A stretch of 64,000 nucleotides of DNA from the NCBI GenBank assembly GCA_916048095.2, contig OU696581.1, positions 3,073,445 through 3,137,444 of the forward strand, in the 5' to 3' direction. How positions within the stretch are numbered: the stretch's first letter is position 1; the number at the start of each line of letters is the position of its first letter. Source of the stretch: Sacculina carcini. Taxonomy: Eukaryota > Arthropoda > Thecostraca > Sacculinidae. The position numbers and the translations under genes are program-made. The notes under the pieces were generated by a model that saw nothing but the letters and a program-made list of their open reading frames with translations, had not been told where the DNA came from and searched no databases. Shown here in pieces: positions 1 through 11,731 of this stretch.

Positions 1-2190
1 GCTATTGATTCATCTGGTGTATCCACTGTGTGTGCGTATTTATTTTTAGCTTTGGTTATTGCCTCTTGTGGTCACCAATCTTGTTATCAATCCATAACTA
101 TATAGAAGAGATCTATTTGTGAAGTTTCGGTAAGAGAGACGATTTATAGAGGCGCCAACCCACGCTCATTATTAGGCCATAAAGAGGTTATGTAATTGAC
201 TGTCGCTTGTTTTCGTAATTGCCTGTCGCTTCAGTTTCAGTAACTGATTGTCGTTCAAGTTATTCCTAAGTAATTGTTGGTAATTGTAATTGTAAATTAA
301 AATTAATTGTTGGTTTTAAATGATGAATTTTGTGCAATATCGAGCTATGAATTGCGATACACTTACAGTTTACATATAACATTATCAACTCATATACATA
401 ATCAGATAGGTATTTTGTCAAATTTTTTCACCCGCACGTGACAGGGAGAAGTCTATTTTTCTCGGCTGTCTGATCATAATTGACAAAAATAAATCAACAC
501 CGAACTATATTGTGAGCAAATGTTTTTACGCTCTTGTGCAACGCAAATTTGAAGCATTTTTCGGTCACGCACAAAATTGACGCCGTTACCGAGCATGCTG
601 TGTTTGACGTGTTCTGCGTTCATTGGCTTGTGGGCTGCGATGAAATTCAACTACTGAAAACAATCAGAAGGCGTGCAGCTGCAACATTGCAAATAAAGTT
701 CCTCTATTCTCCTACCATATTACTCCTGCAAATAATTGTCCGTATTTCTTCACCTACTGGTCTTATTGGCATGACTGCCATTGACGTTTGATAAAAAACG
801 GCAGGACGAGGGAGTTTATGTGTGTGTGTTTGTGTTTGTGTGTTTGTGTGGCAAGCTTACATCTATCTGTTTTTGCTTATACACGACTATAATTTGAGTT
901 GAATTTCGCATAAAATGACTACAAGCTGGAGAGAAAATTGAAGCTGATGAAGAAAAATGTATACAGCTATAATTATCAAATAACTGGTTTCTCTTGATTC
1001 TTGTATCATACTTTTGCTTGTACGATCATTCTGTTCTCCTTCTGGCCTGGTTTTCTACAAGAGTATAACGTGTTTACGTTACATTTGTCATTGGCTGACT
1101 GCGTAATTAGGGAAGATCCTTGCGCTACCTTGCCACAATCATCTCAGTCATTTCGCTGACAACTCTTTCATGGTTCCCATTCAAGCAAGTGTAGGCAACC
1201 ACTCAACTAGTTGCTGTTGTGATATCGACCGGCCAATCAGTGGATGTTACAGCTAATTGCCACGTGGAGGCTCGCTACAAATTGGCAAGAGCCAGCCACA
1301 AGGCTTGTTAGCAACTCATCAAGCCAACCACCACTTACAACTCAATAACTCTATTATACCTGCCGTTCTTAGTTCCTTGCCAGAAGCGAGCTCACTGGAT
1401 ATTCTGGGAATACAAGTAATTGAACAATAGACAATGTTCCCCAAGCAACAAGAGCGCTACTCCAGCAGCCCTCTGTCAAGAGTCATATAAATATTTAATC
1501 AAGACAATTCTAGCCATCGAATCATTCCATCAGCCATGGAACATCGAGCGGGATGTGTTTTCCCAGGACAATGTGAAGCGTGGAAGACATCACAGTGCAC
1601 CTCATACTTATGCTGGCATAATGTTGAGCGAATACTATTTTATTGAGCGTGGCAATATACACGCCTTGAGTCAAGCCAGTATTTTTTCTTCAAAATGTGT
1701 ATTGACAATCATAAAGCACACGGAATATAAAAACAGACACTTTCGCCTTTGCATGCACACACACGCACACAAACACGGATCGATTCATTTAACGCCCGTT
1801 TGAACAGCTACTGTACATTTTGTATGAAACATTGAAACGCAAAACAACACAATCGAGGCACCAGCACAAACTACTCGCATCGACCGAGAACATTTCAGTG
1901 AATCACACAGTAGTGGGCGGCATCACGTTGGTCCGTATAGTGTCGAATGTTTGCGTTGTATCTATATAATGCACGGTCAACGACATTTCAACAAATTCTC
2001 CAGAAATTGTGTGATGATCCATTGACGGCAACGACTCTTCAACAGAATGCGCCAAATTATTTAACATCAACTACACATACACCGGTGTGCGAACGTTACA
2101 GGTCTCATCCAAGTGAACAGATCATCATATACGCGAGTCCGTCGCGTCAAAGCTTGTCACTCTGCCTCTCGTATTTCATGACTCGCCACT
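1..2190. other. No recognisable gene
   Basis: I see no exon, RNA gene or transposon terminus here. The stretch is AT-rich with short TG/CA runs near 820-850 and 1755-1775. Open frames of up to 127 codons exist, but their translations show no family signature or sustained codon bias, so I treat them as chance. The 3' untranslated part of the L1-like element to the right could extend into the right end of this interval, but I cannot place its terminus. Confidence 0.5.
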
Positions 2191-2191
2191 A

Positions 2192-3700
2192 TTACGACAT
2201 ATTGAAGTGACACGTTATCTCGTTCTGTTTCTGCTTCCATATCCTCCACATTTTATGATTGGCTCTATCAAGTAGTCGTTGGCGGCATGTCTGATCTATT
2301 TCGTATTCGTTCATAATTGACACTATTAGTGCTTTTATATGCGGCTTCACGACGATACATCGTGAAGTATAAATGTATCTTTTTGCGACAGTAATTATTA
2401 ATGTTTCTATGTTTCTTTCAACCGGGCAAAAACACTTTTCCTCGTTGTTCACTTGTAAACCTAGTGGCCCCAATACGTGTGTGTTCATTTCTTGTATGAC
2501 TGTTCTTGTAACGTGGCAGTTTCAGAAAAGGTGCAATATTGTTTCTGTGTGTGTTTTGCAGAACGTGCATGTGTGTGATTTTGTCATGCCGATCAAATAT
2601 GCGGTTTTGTTTGTGTGGATGATTCTTTGAGTGATTTTATAGTTGAAGTATTGCAAGTGAGTGGAATTTGTCACTGATTTAATGGTGTTTATACTTCCTG
2701 ATCTGTAGTGGCCAATATCTTCTATCCATTTTCTTTTCGTTCTCCCCAATTACACTTGTGAATTGTTCGTTTTATATGAAATCATGTTTTTATATGCAAA
2801 TCGATTGAATTTTGTCGTATTTCTTATCATACACACTCGGTAGGGAATGTTGGGTTGAATGTAATCACTTGAATACTTCAGTGCAGATTCTATGTTAACA
2901 ATTCCTTTTAGAAGGGCAGTGTAATTGAGAATATCAATTTTTATATTAAATTTATTCTGCATTTAATCAAGCGTAAATACTCTTGCTTCTTCTGTGTCTA
3001 TTATATCGCCTATAAAGCGAATTCCTGCCCTATCCCATTTGTGAATTTTACTGTTTTTATATTTCGTATAATCGGAGTACCATAAACTTTCACAGATGAT
3101 GGTGCTGTCTTCCTGTTTGGAGTTTTCGATAAAATATCGCCAGGCTATTATAACGTCCTTCCAAAACTGGTTAGTCGCTTTGTTTTCGATTTTTTCCAAT
3201 TTTTGTGTTCCGTAATTCACTAAATCGCGGACGTCTGGAATTCTTAGCCTAGCTAAGCTAGTCCAGAGTCCGTGTGTTTCGTTCGCCAGTTTACGTATCC
3301 ATCGAGCCTTTATGCTGCGCATAAAAGCTACGATGTCGATTATACATAATCCGTATTCGCTGTAGTTCTAAATAAGTTGTCTCCGCTTAATTTTATCTGT
3401 CTGATTGTTCCATACAAATTTGAACAGAATACTCGACAATTAAATCATTTGATTTTCGCTTAAACTTGGAGTCGAATTGAATAAATGAACAAATTTGGAT
3501 ATGATAAGTGCTTTTATTATCGTTATTCTTCCTATTGGCGTCAAATTTCTCTTGCACCACAACGCAAGCTCTAGCTCTGCACAGTTCATGACTCTCGCAT
3601 AGTTTTCTCTTATTCTCTTATTGTCAGCAGTGTAGTGTATTCCTAGTATTTTCAGCTCTTCTACCCAATTATTGATTCCGTTTGGGGTTACTGGAGCATA
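2192..3700 (-). mobile_element. L1-like LINE, C-terminal part of ORF2, decayed
   Basis: Read on the minus strand, about 3700 to 3340 gives the end of an L1-type reverse transcriptase: a KILGI-like motif, then a region rich in W/R/L before an IGRITIIKALIISKF-like stretch. From 3322 down to 2192 one frame continues the C-terminal domain (NQFWKDV near its start) and ends with a Cys-rich knuckle CTFCKTHTETILHLF, typical of the end of L1/Tx1-group ORF2 proteins. Three in-frame stops (2963-2965 TAA, 2750-2752 TAA, 2522-2524 TGA) and at least one frame change show it is dead. Endonuclease and the catalytic core of the RT are missing, so it is 5'-truncated. The exact L1 subclade is inference. Confidence 0.75.
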
Positions 3701-4440
3701 ACCACCTAGGGCTCAGGCCAGTATATACCAATGTGTACTAGCTTTCAAGTGTTATAGTCAGATCTATTTCAGATTTCTGAGTTTTTCGATTTTTTCACCG
3801 TTGACAAAATTGAAAGACTCTTCAAAAAATTCCTCCGGTTTTCTTTCGTATGTCAAGTTTTGAGCTTTGTCTACTTCTCGCTTTTATGATTTGCACTGTT
3901 CAAGGTTATTAATATATTATAATTATTATTGAATGTACCCGCTCTTTTCATCACACTACACACACGCAGATTTGCTCATGTTATGTAGATTTCCTGTTTG
4001 CAAAGGCATAATCATCGGGCATTTCTGAATCGGTTTTTGTTGTAAGGATACTCCATCATTGTTAAAGACAATGCTACAAATTCCTGGTGGATGGTACAGA
4101 CACAACAGTTTATAGGCAGTGATTGGTGTATAGGAAAAATGCATCGTATACTATAAGAATTTAGTGCTTAAAGTGCGTGTGTGTGTGTGTCTGTGTACGT
4201 GTACGTGTACGTGTACTATTTGTTATTATTTGTAGAAATACTATTTGTTATTTTACACCCATGTTGTATGGAGCGCTGCTTCGGACATATCCATTTTTAT
4301 TCATACATGCAGAAACCTACACACATATGCACACGTAAACGCATGCATATACATATGTGCATACACACACACACACACACATGTGCAAATATCTAAACGA
4401 TATTTAATGTAGGCTTCATTATGGCACGAATCAAATCAAC
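3701..4440. other. Non-genic, with short TG/CA microsatellites
   Basis: No gene recognised. Short simple repeats occur at 4175-4220 (TG with interspersed TACG units) and 4361-4382 (CA). The left part (3760-3900) may be a degraded continuation of the L1-like element, but no motif is convincing. Confidence 0.4.
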
Positions 4441-4815
4441 AAGGCTCACGACAACGACAACAACGACAACGTGTATTTGCTATAGCGCCGGTAAAACACA
4501 AGCGCGAAAAACGGAAAACATCAATTGAGATAAAACGACAATTGTTAAGAATATGGGAGAAATGAGCAAGTAAAAGAAAGAGAAGTCACAAAACAACCAA
4601 AATTGGTAAATAGCAAGCACAAAGGGCACAGTTCCAAAAAATCAAGTGGTATGTTCGAACAATAAAATCGACAGAGAATTATTACAGAGAACATTCACAA
4701 TAGAATAAATAAAGCAGCAAGGAAGGAAAGGAAGCAGTAACTGTGCTCAAGACAGGGAAAAATAAGACAACGAGAATTGAAACAATCATGAAACGGAGAA
4801 ATAGTTCAAACAATA

Positions 4816-5099
4816 TCACAGAGAGGCGAAAGGAGAGAGAGAGTGAGAGACGGGATCAAATGAAATGTCAAAAAGGTACAGGCGAAGCCGATGGCGGAAT
4901 GACCGAAATGAAGAGGCGCGGGTGATATGAGAGGGAAGAGAATTATACAAGCGAGGGGCGTAAAAGAAGAACGATTTAGAGGACCAGGAAGATTCATTAG
5001 ATGCACGAGGACAAGCGAGAGGAAGAGGGCGACGAGAGGAGTGTGAGTCAGTGGGAGACAAAAGATTAGCAAGATAAGAAGGTTGGTGAGGATCATTCA
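4816..5099 (-). pseudogene. C-terminal tail of the same L2 ORF2, out of frame
   Basis: The reading frame immediately downstream of the 737-codon ORF carries the conserved L2/CR1 C-terminus: NDPHQPSYL, then NESSWSSKSFFFYAPRLYNS and SFRSFRHRLRLYLF. It is joined to the upstream ORF by a frameshift at about 5097-5105. The same PRLYNS block is recognisable in the copies at 34.3 kb and 59.9 kb, which confirms it belongs to the element. Confidence 0.8.
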
Positions 5100-7310
5100 G
5101 AGCTTGTAAATGAGACAGCAAAGGCGAAAATGAATTCGTGGGATGATAGGAAGCCAGTGGAGTTGAAAAAGTAGGTGAGACGTGTGGCGAGAAAAGGTAG
5201 GATGAAAGACAAATCGACAAGATTGGTTGATCACACGCTGAAGGATTAAGAGATGAGAACGAGGAGCACTAAAGTAAAGCGAGTTGCAGTAGTCTAACCT
5301 GGGGAAAATGAGAGTATGAACAAGAGTGATGGCGGAATTTTTATCAAGATAGGGACGTATAGGGTAGAGAGAGCGCAGAATAAGACGACAAGTGCGGGCG
5401 ACAGAAACGATATTGTCAAAGCAGGAGAGCGAAGAGACAAAGATAGAGCCGAGATTGCGAACAGCAGTTGAGATAGGAAATGGGAGAAGAGGAGGTGAAA
5501 TACGAGGTGGATGGAGGACGATGAACTCAGACTTAGAAGTATTCAAGTACAACTGCCGAGAGGCGGCCCATGAGGAAATTTCAGAAAGTATATCAGAGAG
5601 AAAGGAGGGAGTATCAGGAGTTACAGGAATGAGGAATTGGATGTCATCGGCATAGATTTTGAAAGTAATGGAATGTTTTCGAAGAACAGGGCAAAGAGAA
5701 GACATATAAAGATTAAATAATAGTGGGCCAAGGACGGAACCTTGGGGAACACCAGATCGAAGAGGGAAGTGAGCAGAGGTAGAGGAATTGAAGTCAACTG
5801 AGTAAGTACGATCAGTGAGGTAAGATTTCAGAAGAGAAAGGGCGGAAGAAGATAGACCCAAACAGGAAAGATCACGAATAATAATAGGGTGACTAACAAG
5901 ATCAAAAGCCGAGGACAGATCAAGTAATACCAAGAGGACAGATTGACGGTAGGAGAAGTGTGAAAGGGTATCATTACACAAGGAAATAAGTACAGATTCA
6001 GTAGAGTGAGCAGAGCGGAAACCAGATTGACACGGGTCAAGGAATTTAGAGATGTAAGGAGAGAGTTGCAATGAAATAGCGGATTCAAGGAGTTTGGAGG
6101 GAAGACTGAGGAGAGATATAGGACGGTAATTGGTGAGAGCAGCGGGATCAAGAGTAGGTTTTTTTATAATGGGTCGAACAGTAGCATGTTTGTCTGGCAA
6201 GAAAACACCATGCAGAAAAGAAGAGTTGATAAGGTGGAGAAGGTAAGGCACAAGAGAAGGAAGAGACACAGAAATAGCTCGAAAATTAATTGAGTCCGAG
6301 GGAGAGTGGGACATCTTGATTGAAGACAAAAGGTGGAGAATGTCAGGAAGCGAGACAAAAGAAAATGAAGGAAAATTTTCGGAAGTGCGAGTATGACAGA
6401 GGGAGGATCGGAAAGGAGGGATATTCTTTAGAACAGAATCAATTTTTGCAGAGAAAAAAGACGCAAACTGAGAGGCTGTAAGATCACACGAGGTAGAAGG
6501 AGATCGGAGACCGCAGAGAGAATTGAGAGAGGACCAAAGAGATTTAGAAGAACGGGAAAGGGAAGCAAGTTTGGATTTGTAAAAATCTTGTTTGGCAATA
6601 TGTAATGCAGAAACATAAGACGACCGGGCAGAGCAAAGTAGTTCCCAATCCTGTGAAGATCGAGTTCTACTCCAGACAGTTTCGGCACGCCGCTGTGTAT
6701 GTTTAAGAGAATGAAGATGAGAGGAGAACCAAGGGGGAGAGGAAGTGAGAGGTTTAGACCGAGTGACCAAAGGAAACATAAAATCATTTATACCTGAGAG
6801 AACATCTGAAATGGCTGGAAAAATATCGCGGAGAGGGAGCCAGTAGAAGCGGTCGAGAGGAAGTAAGGAAGATAAAAGTGAAGTAAATTTAGTAGGATCA
6901 AACTGTTTGTAATTGCGATATGAGAATGGTGGAGGACAAGCAGCACGGGAGAAAGGAAGTGAAGAAATCAAGAGGCAATGGTCAGAAATATTTGGATCAG
7001 AAGGCAATGTGAAAACATCAGGAGGAGGACGGTCTGAGGAGATAGCGGGAGCGGGAGAGAGAAATAGGTCAAGAGAGTGACCAGATATGTGAGTAGGAGA
7101 AGAATTCAGAATTGATAGACCGAGTGCCTGAAGAAGAGAAATGAAGTTTTGACAGTAAGGATTATTGGATGGGGAGTCAACCCAGAAATTGAAATCCCCT
7201 ACGACGATGAAGTCGCTGGAGAAACGCGAGGAGACAGCATCGATGAGGTAAGAAAATTCGTTAAGGAAAAGAGGAGATGAGCCAGGGTGATTATGACGGT
7301 AGACTATCAA
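5097..7310 (-). CDS. L2-type LINE ORF2: endonuclease (partial) and reverse transcriptase
   Basis: Codes for the polyprotein that nicks target DNA and copies the element RNA. Residue 1 is only where the open frame starts (TTG, just after an in-frame TGA). The natural N-terminus is missing. Visible features: endonuclease motif GDFN at about 38-41; HISGHSLDLFLS at about 74-85; the SDH catalytic motif at about 109-111; reverse transcriptase with NYRPISLLS near 394, FRSAHSTES near 431, LDLSSAFD near 463, GVPQGSVLGPLLF near 520 and the catalytic YADD at 553-556. There are no stops over 737 codons, which argues for recent mobility. The frame ends at 5097 just after LCCLIYKL, where sister copies read on into DPHQPSYL. 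Here that continuation lies in another frame (4816-5099 entry), so there is a single frameshift. Confidence 0.88.
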   Translation of the reverse strand: MIVYRHNHPGSSPLFLNEFSYLIDAVSSRFSSDFIVVGDFNFWVDSPSNNPYCQNFISLLQALGLSILNSSPTHISGHSLDLFLSPAPAISSDRPPPDVFTLPSDPNISDHCLLISSLPFSRAACPPPFSYRNYKQFDPTKFTSLLSSLLPLDRFYWLPLRDIFPAISDVLSGINDFMFPLVTRSKPLTSSPPWFSSHLHSLKHTQRRAETVWSRTRSSQDWELLCSARSSYVSALHIAKQDFYKSKLASLSRSSKSLWSSLNSLCGLRSPSTSCDLTASQFASFFSAKIDSVLKNIPPFRSSLCHTRTSENFPSFSFVSLPDILHLLSSIKMSHSPSDSINFRAISVSLPSLVPYLLHLINSSFLHGVFLPDKHATVRPIIKKPTLDPAALTNYRPISLLSLPSKLLESAISLQLSPYISKFLDPCQSGFRSAHSTESVLISLCNDTLSHFSYRQSVLLVLLDLSSAFDLVSHPIIIRDLSCLGLSSSALSLLKSYLTDRTYSVDFNSSTSAHFPLRSGVPQGSVLGPLLFNLYMSSLCPVLRKHSITFKIYADDIQFLIPVTPDTPSFLSDILSEISSWAASRQLYLNTSKSEFIVLHPPRISPPLLPFPISTAVRNLGSIFVSSLSCFDNIVSVARTCRLILRSLYPIRPYLDKNSAITLVHTLIFPRLDYCNSLYFSAPRSHLLILQRVINQSCRFVFHPTFSRHTSHLLFQLHWLPIIPRIHFRLCCLIYKL

Positions 7311-7338
7311 GACTCACAAGTGTGTTCAGTTGAACATA

Positions 7339-7362
7339 CACACAGACACACACACACACACG

Positions 7363-7440
<78 letters not shown>
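7339..7440. repeat. (CA)n followed by (TA)37 microsatellite
   Basis: CA repeats at 7339-7361 run into an uninterrupted 74-bp TA tract at 7367-7440. It abuts the truncated 5' end of the L2 element. Confidence 0.97.
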
Positions 7441-7442
<2 letters not shown>

Positions 7443-7748
7443 CACATGCACACATTTACACAAAAAAACACACATAACTATGCGTGTGCCTCAGTATTCT
7501 TCATCACACATCATGAAACAGTCAGCTGTCTAAGAGCGTCAGATATGAATCTGGATATGCATATCATCCATTCAATATTTTTCAATTGCATAATTTCAAT
7601 GAATCTGTGTTTTCCTCCACCTGTTCTGTATTGATCGGATATATGTTCTTCTCTCAGCTTTGCTAGACTCCTCTTGCTGTGTATGTGTGTGTGTGTATGT
7701 GTGTGTGTGCATCTTTATATCTATGTCTGTGTCTATATCTGTCTCTAT

Positions 7749-8312
7749 GGGCGTGTTTCATTATCAATGCTGAAGCGCTAGGAAGCGCTTCACAGTGTTA
7801 CATTATCAATGCTGAAGGTGGAGTGAAGTACTTCACTGCGCTTCACTCGGAAGGCTTGACGCAGAAGGCATTAGGCAATCATTGCGCTTTAGCGACATTC
7901 CCTTCCCGTGTGCTGTTTGTTTTGGAATTGAATAGAGGAATAGAATATATTTGTTGAGGACTATATAATATAGAATATATTTTCAGAGAGCATTTTGTTC
8001 GCCATGGCGGACGGCTTAAAGTATTTGTGTGGTATTTGTGTAAATCCGACAATGCTGAGATTAGCGCAGCTCCATATGGAATTAATGAATCCATGGACTA
8101 AAATTAAGCAAATCAACAGAAAGCAAATGCAAATGATGAAAATTAAGCAAAATAAATTATTTGGACCAGAAAGTTTGTGGGTTTATTCGCACTCAGCTGT
8201 TCAAAATAGTCAAACAAGCGTCATTGATGTATCACTTCACAAAGTGTTTCATTATCCGTTCACTTCCATCAACTTCCTTCAGCACTTACGTTAGTGATAA
8301 TGAAACACGCCC
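7749..8312. mobile_element. Non-autonomous DNA transposon, GGGCGTGTTTC termini
   Basis: The left end GGGCGTGTTTCATTATCA (7749-7766) is repeated as an exact inverted copy at the right end (8295-8312). Both ends are followed inward by GTGCTGAAG-like sequence. TAT flanks each end directly (7746-7748 and 8313-8315), which may be a 3-bp target duplication. The GGGCG start resembles PIF/Harbinger-type ends, but TAT is not the usual TWA target, so the superfamily is uncertain. No transposase is visible in the 564 bp. Confidence 0.8.
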
Positions 8313-8633
8313 TATGTGTATGTGTGTGTGTGTGTATGCTATTGCGTCTGGATTGTCGATTCGATAAGTGATGTCGCGTCAACATGCAACGGTCATAGAG
8401 CATGATAGATGGTTTGCGGTGTCGATCGTCGTCGTCGTTTGAGCTTGCATTTCGGCCGGCTCGATGGCCTCTTGGACTCAGCGCAAGGTCGATAACAGTC
8501 CAACTATGTCGTTCAGCAAAACGCCCGCAGTGAAATAAATCCATACACCAGTTCCATACCTCATCCAACTAAATCCATACCTCTGTCTGTGTCGACACAC
8601 CATACGGCCACTGTTGTTGCACACACGTGACAA

Positions 8634-8735
<102 letters not shown>

Positions 8736-8739
8736 TCAT

Positions 8740-9600
8740 AAACAACATAAAAGCTACTTGAGTGACAGATTGCGTACATGAGGATTTTGCTAGTGAAATT
8801 GTGAATACTCTTAGCATTGCTTACTCGTTGTACATGTTTACGCATTTTTTAGGATTTTCTGCAATTTTCTGCAATGTTGTACTGGCGATATTGTGACGAA
8901 TTTGTGAGGAAAACAGAAGACAAGCACCGTTTTGCTCTTTTTTATGGTTGAAGGCTCTTTTTAATGAAAACACAGTAGGATATATATTTTCATTTCTATT
9001 CGAGAACGCTGTCGTCTGCGTCTGCTGTCATCTTGAGAAATCATTTAGTGACATTTGCATTTGCAGATACTTTGTTACAATGTTGCCGACAGTGCAACAT
9101 TCGTTGTGCTATGCAGATATATTTGCTGAATGTGCTAGTTGAGGCGTATTTGTCTTCTAGGTGTCCATTGTCAACTGTGGATTATTCTCGACTCTCAACA
9201 TCTGCAGACTAGTCACAAAATCAATGCTACATCGGCTGGACTGTGGGTCGATGCGTACATGTCACAGTCATTTGCATTAGAGGGTCTTCCAAAATGGTTG
9301 ACCCCATTTTAAATACGCAATGAAACTCAATACGCATTAAGTTGAAGTTAATACGTTTTATTTGTTTAAATTTACAAAGAAAAGTACAGAAAGCCGTCGG
9401 AAGTCAGTTAACAGAAAGTCAGAAGTCAGTTATCGTGCCCGGTGAATTCTTGATAGCTATATGAAAAAAATTAAAATACAAACGACATAATAGCAAAACT
9501 TATTCAAACTCATATAAATTAATTATTCACTCAGACAGCTTTAATTTACTGTGGGAAAAACGTTTTTTCAGGGAGAGCATAGAGCAGGGGTAAAGACATT
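8740..9600. other. Non-genic stretch
   Basis: No exon or transposon end is convincing. A short motif near 9464 (AAAATACAAACGACATAATA) recurs imperfectly near 18690 and, inverted, near 19730. The interval may therefore hold a degraded relative of the hAT-like repeats at 18.7-19.9 kb. Confidence 0.35.
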
Positions 9601-9601
9601 C

Positions 9602-10007
9602 CGTAAATGTTCTATTTATCCGACAGGGTCTAATAATCCGGCAGGATCTAATAATCCGGCACCCTCAGGTATGGATTTAAAAATAATCCGGCAGGCTCTA
9701 ATAATCCGGTACTTCCTGGAAAGGCTCATTGAAACTGCAACCACGATTCAGTAATAGTTCAGCAATAGTTTATTTAGCAATGGGCGATTACTACACAGAA
9801 CAATACACTGTGGAGATACGCGTCTTCTCTCGTCCCTGTTATCAGTGAACTATTTTTTGTGTTGCAGTTTTTGCGCAATCCTACCGTGCGGAGTGACCAA
9901 AAATAATCCGAGAGGCTCTACTAATCCGGCAGGCTATTATAATCCGGCACCATACGCAGGGGGTCGAAAAATAATCCGGCATGTCGGATAAAAAGAGCAT
10001 ATACGGT
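9602..10007. mobile_element. Pogo/Tc1-like MITE with multiplied ATAATCCGGCA motif
   Basis: Imperfect terminal inverted repeats: the left end reads CCGTAAATGTTCTATTTATC and the reverse of the right end reads CCGTATATGCTCTTTTTATC, both followed by CGACA. ATAATCCGG-type motifs recur many times between the ends, on the plus strand near both termini. Ends reading ...TTATCCGGCA next to a TA target are typical of pogo-type elements, and the better preserved relative at 34513-34945 has that form. No transposase ORF. Confidence 0.72.
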
Positions 10008-10600
10008 ATATTTTCTCTTATTTTCACAAGAATCCTCGCACTCCATAGGAACTAGGTTCGTACCTCCTGGTTCTCATTTTGTGTTCTTCCGCTAACGGAT
10101 TATGCTTTGCTCGCCGTTGTATTGGGGTATCGTATATTGTATTGTATTGTACTTGTGTTTATATCTATTTGTATGCTTGTGTTATTCATGTGTGTTCATA
10201 GCGCCTCTGAGGGAGTATAGACTCAAAAGTGGCCTAGTATGAATATAGTTTGTTGTTGTTGTTGCATCAAGCTCAGACGAACACGATTGGTGATATACAT
10301 TGGCTCCTGTTCGACAAATTGTCATTCTGCATCTGAGCACAGCAGTCTAGAGAGGAGGCAATCAGGTCTATAGACGAGAAACAATCGATGCGCCACAAAG
10401 AAAGCGGTTTCGTTTTTGCGACTTGCAGCTGGCACAGCGTCGACATAGCATAAAATACCGCGCCACATGAGATAGCAGACAATATGAAGATCGTGTATTA
10501 TCAAACGCCACACTGATTGCAATTTGCGCGGACACAAAACCAGCACTTCAAACAACATGACTTTTTGTCCCGCGGCTCCGCATAAACTTCAATCGAGGAC

Positions 10601-10948
10601 ATGGGCGTAAATCCTGGGGGGATGGGGGGGGGGAATATACCTCCCGACAAATTGGCTGGGGGGTATGAATATGCAATTATACCCCCGATAATTCTGCTGA
10701 GTTCAGTTCATTGGTATATTCTCATAAAAATCAGCATAGAAGGCAAATGACAATAGGCCAAAAATGCAAGAAATTATAAATATGCGAATAATTATATTAC
10801 GCAACACACTTTTAATTGGAGTATGTGTGTTGTAATTGAATAGGCTGAAAATAGTTGAGGGTATCATGCAATTGAACTATTGAGCCATCATTTAACACTA
10901 ATGCATGATGATCATCCCCCGGATCCTCGTCACAAATATACGCCGATG
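10601..10948. mobile_element. hAT-like MITE, CATSGGCGTA family, copy 1
   Basis: A 348-bp element with inverted ends CATGGGCGTAAAT (left) and CATCGGCGTATAT (reverse of right). It is flanked by an 8-bp direct repeat, ATCGAGGA (10593-10600) and ATCGAGGG (10949-10956), with one mismatch. Eight-bp target duplications are the signature of the hAT superfamily. The interior is homologous to the inverse-oriented copy at 46459-46812. Confidence 0.85.
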
Positions 10949-11339
10949 ATCGAGGGCATCACTTTCTAAGCTACCTGGTAACCAAAGGCGATTTATAAAC
11001 ACCTTTTCTTTTGTACAATCTTGTTCATCTGTGCTTCATACATGCATATTAAATAGTCATTCCCATGTTCTATATTTTATTATAATCTTGTAAACTTTTC
11101 CGTCAGGTTCTTGCGCTTGTGTTCTTGTTGTGTTGTTATTGTTGTTGGTGTTGTTATGTATGTGAGCGATTGAACCAGTTGCTGAGTGTAATAATACACA
11201 GCACTCATTTTCACCTCACAGTTGCATGCTGTCATCTGTATACCGCTCAGATCACATCAATTAAGCACCGCCGTAAATATGCCTATGTGTGCGTGTGTGT
11301 GTTTGTGTGTAAATGAGGAAGCCAAAATCAATGGCAACA

Positions 11340-11731
11340 TATCGGATCCACTTAGTGGCAAATGCAGGTTGTCATTGGTCTTGAGCACTAGAGCGGCCAA
11401 TCATTGCGCTCGTGCTACGTCGGTACCAGCCCAACGAGATCGGTGCGACGGCGCCCTCAATAAGGACCCTCTCTCTATCGTTACCGATGTGTCTTTGAGG
11501 CTCGGTGATCGATCTGATCTCAGGTGGCCGCTGCTGATTATGATGGCGTGTGGCGTGCGCCAGTGGCATTGGCTCGACATCGGCAGCCAGGCTAGCCAGG
11601 GAGATGATGATAAACAGCAGATGTTGGCCACAAGCAGCTGTTACAGACTGATTCAGCAGAGTGAAAATGATTCGGCATTTCATATCTTTACTTCACGGAG
11701 CCTCCTCAGACTCCAACCCGGTCAGATCTGA
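11340..11731. other. GC-rich open region, possible unassigned exon
   Basis: This stretch is richer in G+C and CpG than its surroundings and is open on both strands: plus 11222-11731, and minus 11372-11683 with a hydrophobic LLFIIISLASLAAD stretch near its start that resembles a signal peptide. I recognise no family on either strand and cannot choose a strand, so no function is given. Confidence 0.2.

Larger units (their letters stand above)
4476..7310 (-). mobile_element. L2-clade LINE (CR1 superfamily), 5'-truncated, nearly intact ORF2
   Basis: A non-LTR retrotransposon on the minus strand. The 5' end stops inside the endonuclease at about 7310, where it meets a (CA)n(TA)n microsatellite. 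The 3' end is near 4476, where the minus strand reads GGCGCTATAGCAAATA. That GCGCTATA tail is shared with the fragments at 34066, 59553 and 61727. The coding part is open for 737 codons and then shifts frame once. Three other partial copies in this window (16029, 34066-34389, 59553-60432) make it a multicopy family of this genome. Confidence 0.88.

Noticed and set aside
4743-4925. Plus-strand ORFs over the L2 element (also 5392-5655)
   Set aside because: They are antisense shadows of the L2 ORF2 C-terminus.
7287-7634. ORFs rich in YI, CV or TH repeats (also at 8478-8845, 33247-33559, 45583-45768, 48006-48299)
   Set aside because: They are translations of TA, TG and CA microsatellites, open in several frames because the repeat lacks stops.
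8269-8568. Minus-strand ORF with ERHSWTV, recalling the RRHSW of some PDE4 N-termini
   Set aside because: Wrong strand relative to the PDE4 exon, and the ORF ends in a CA repeat and a MITE end.
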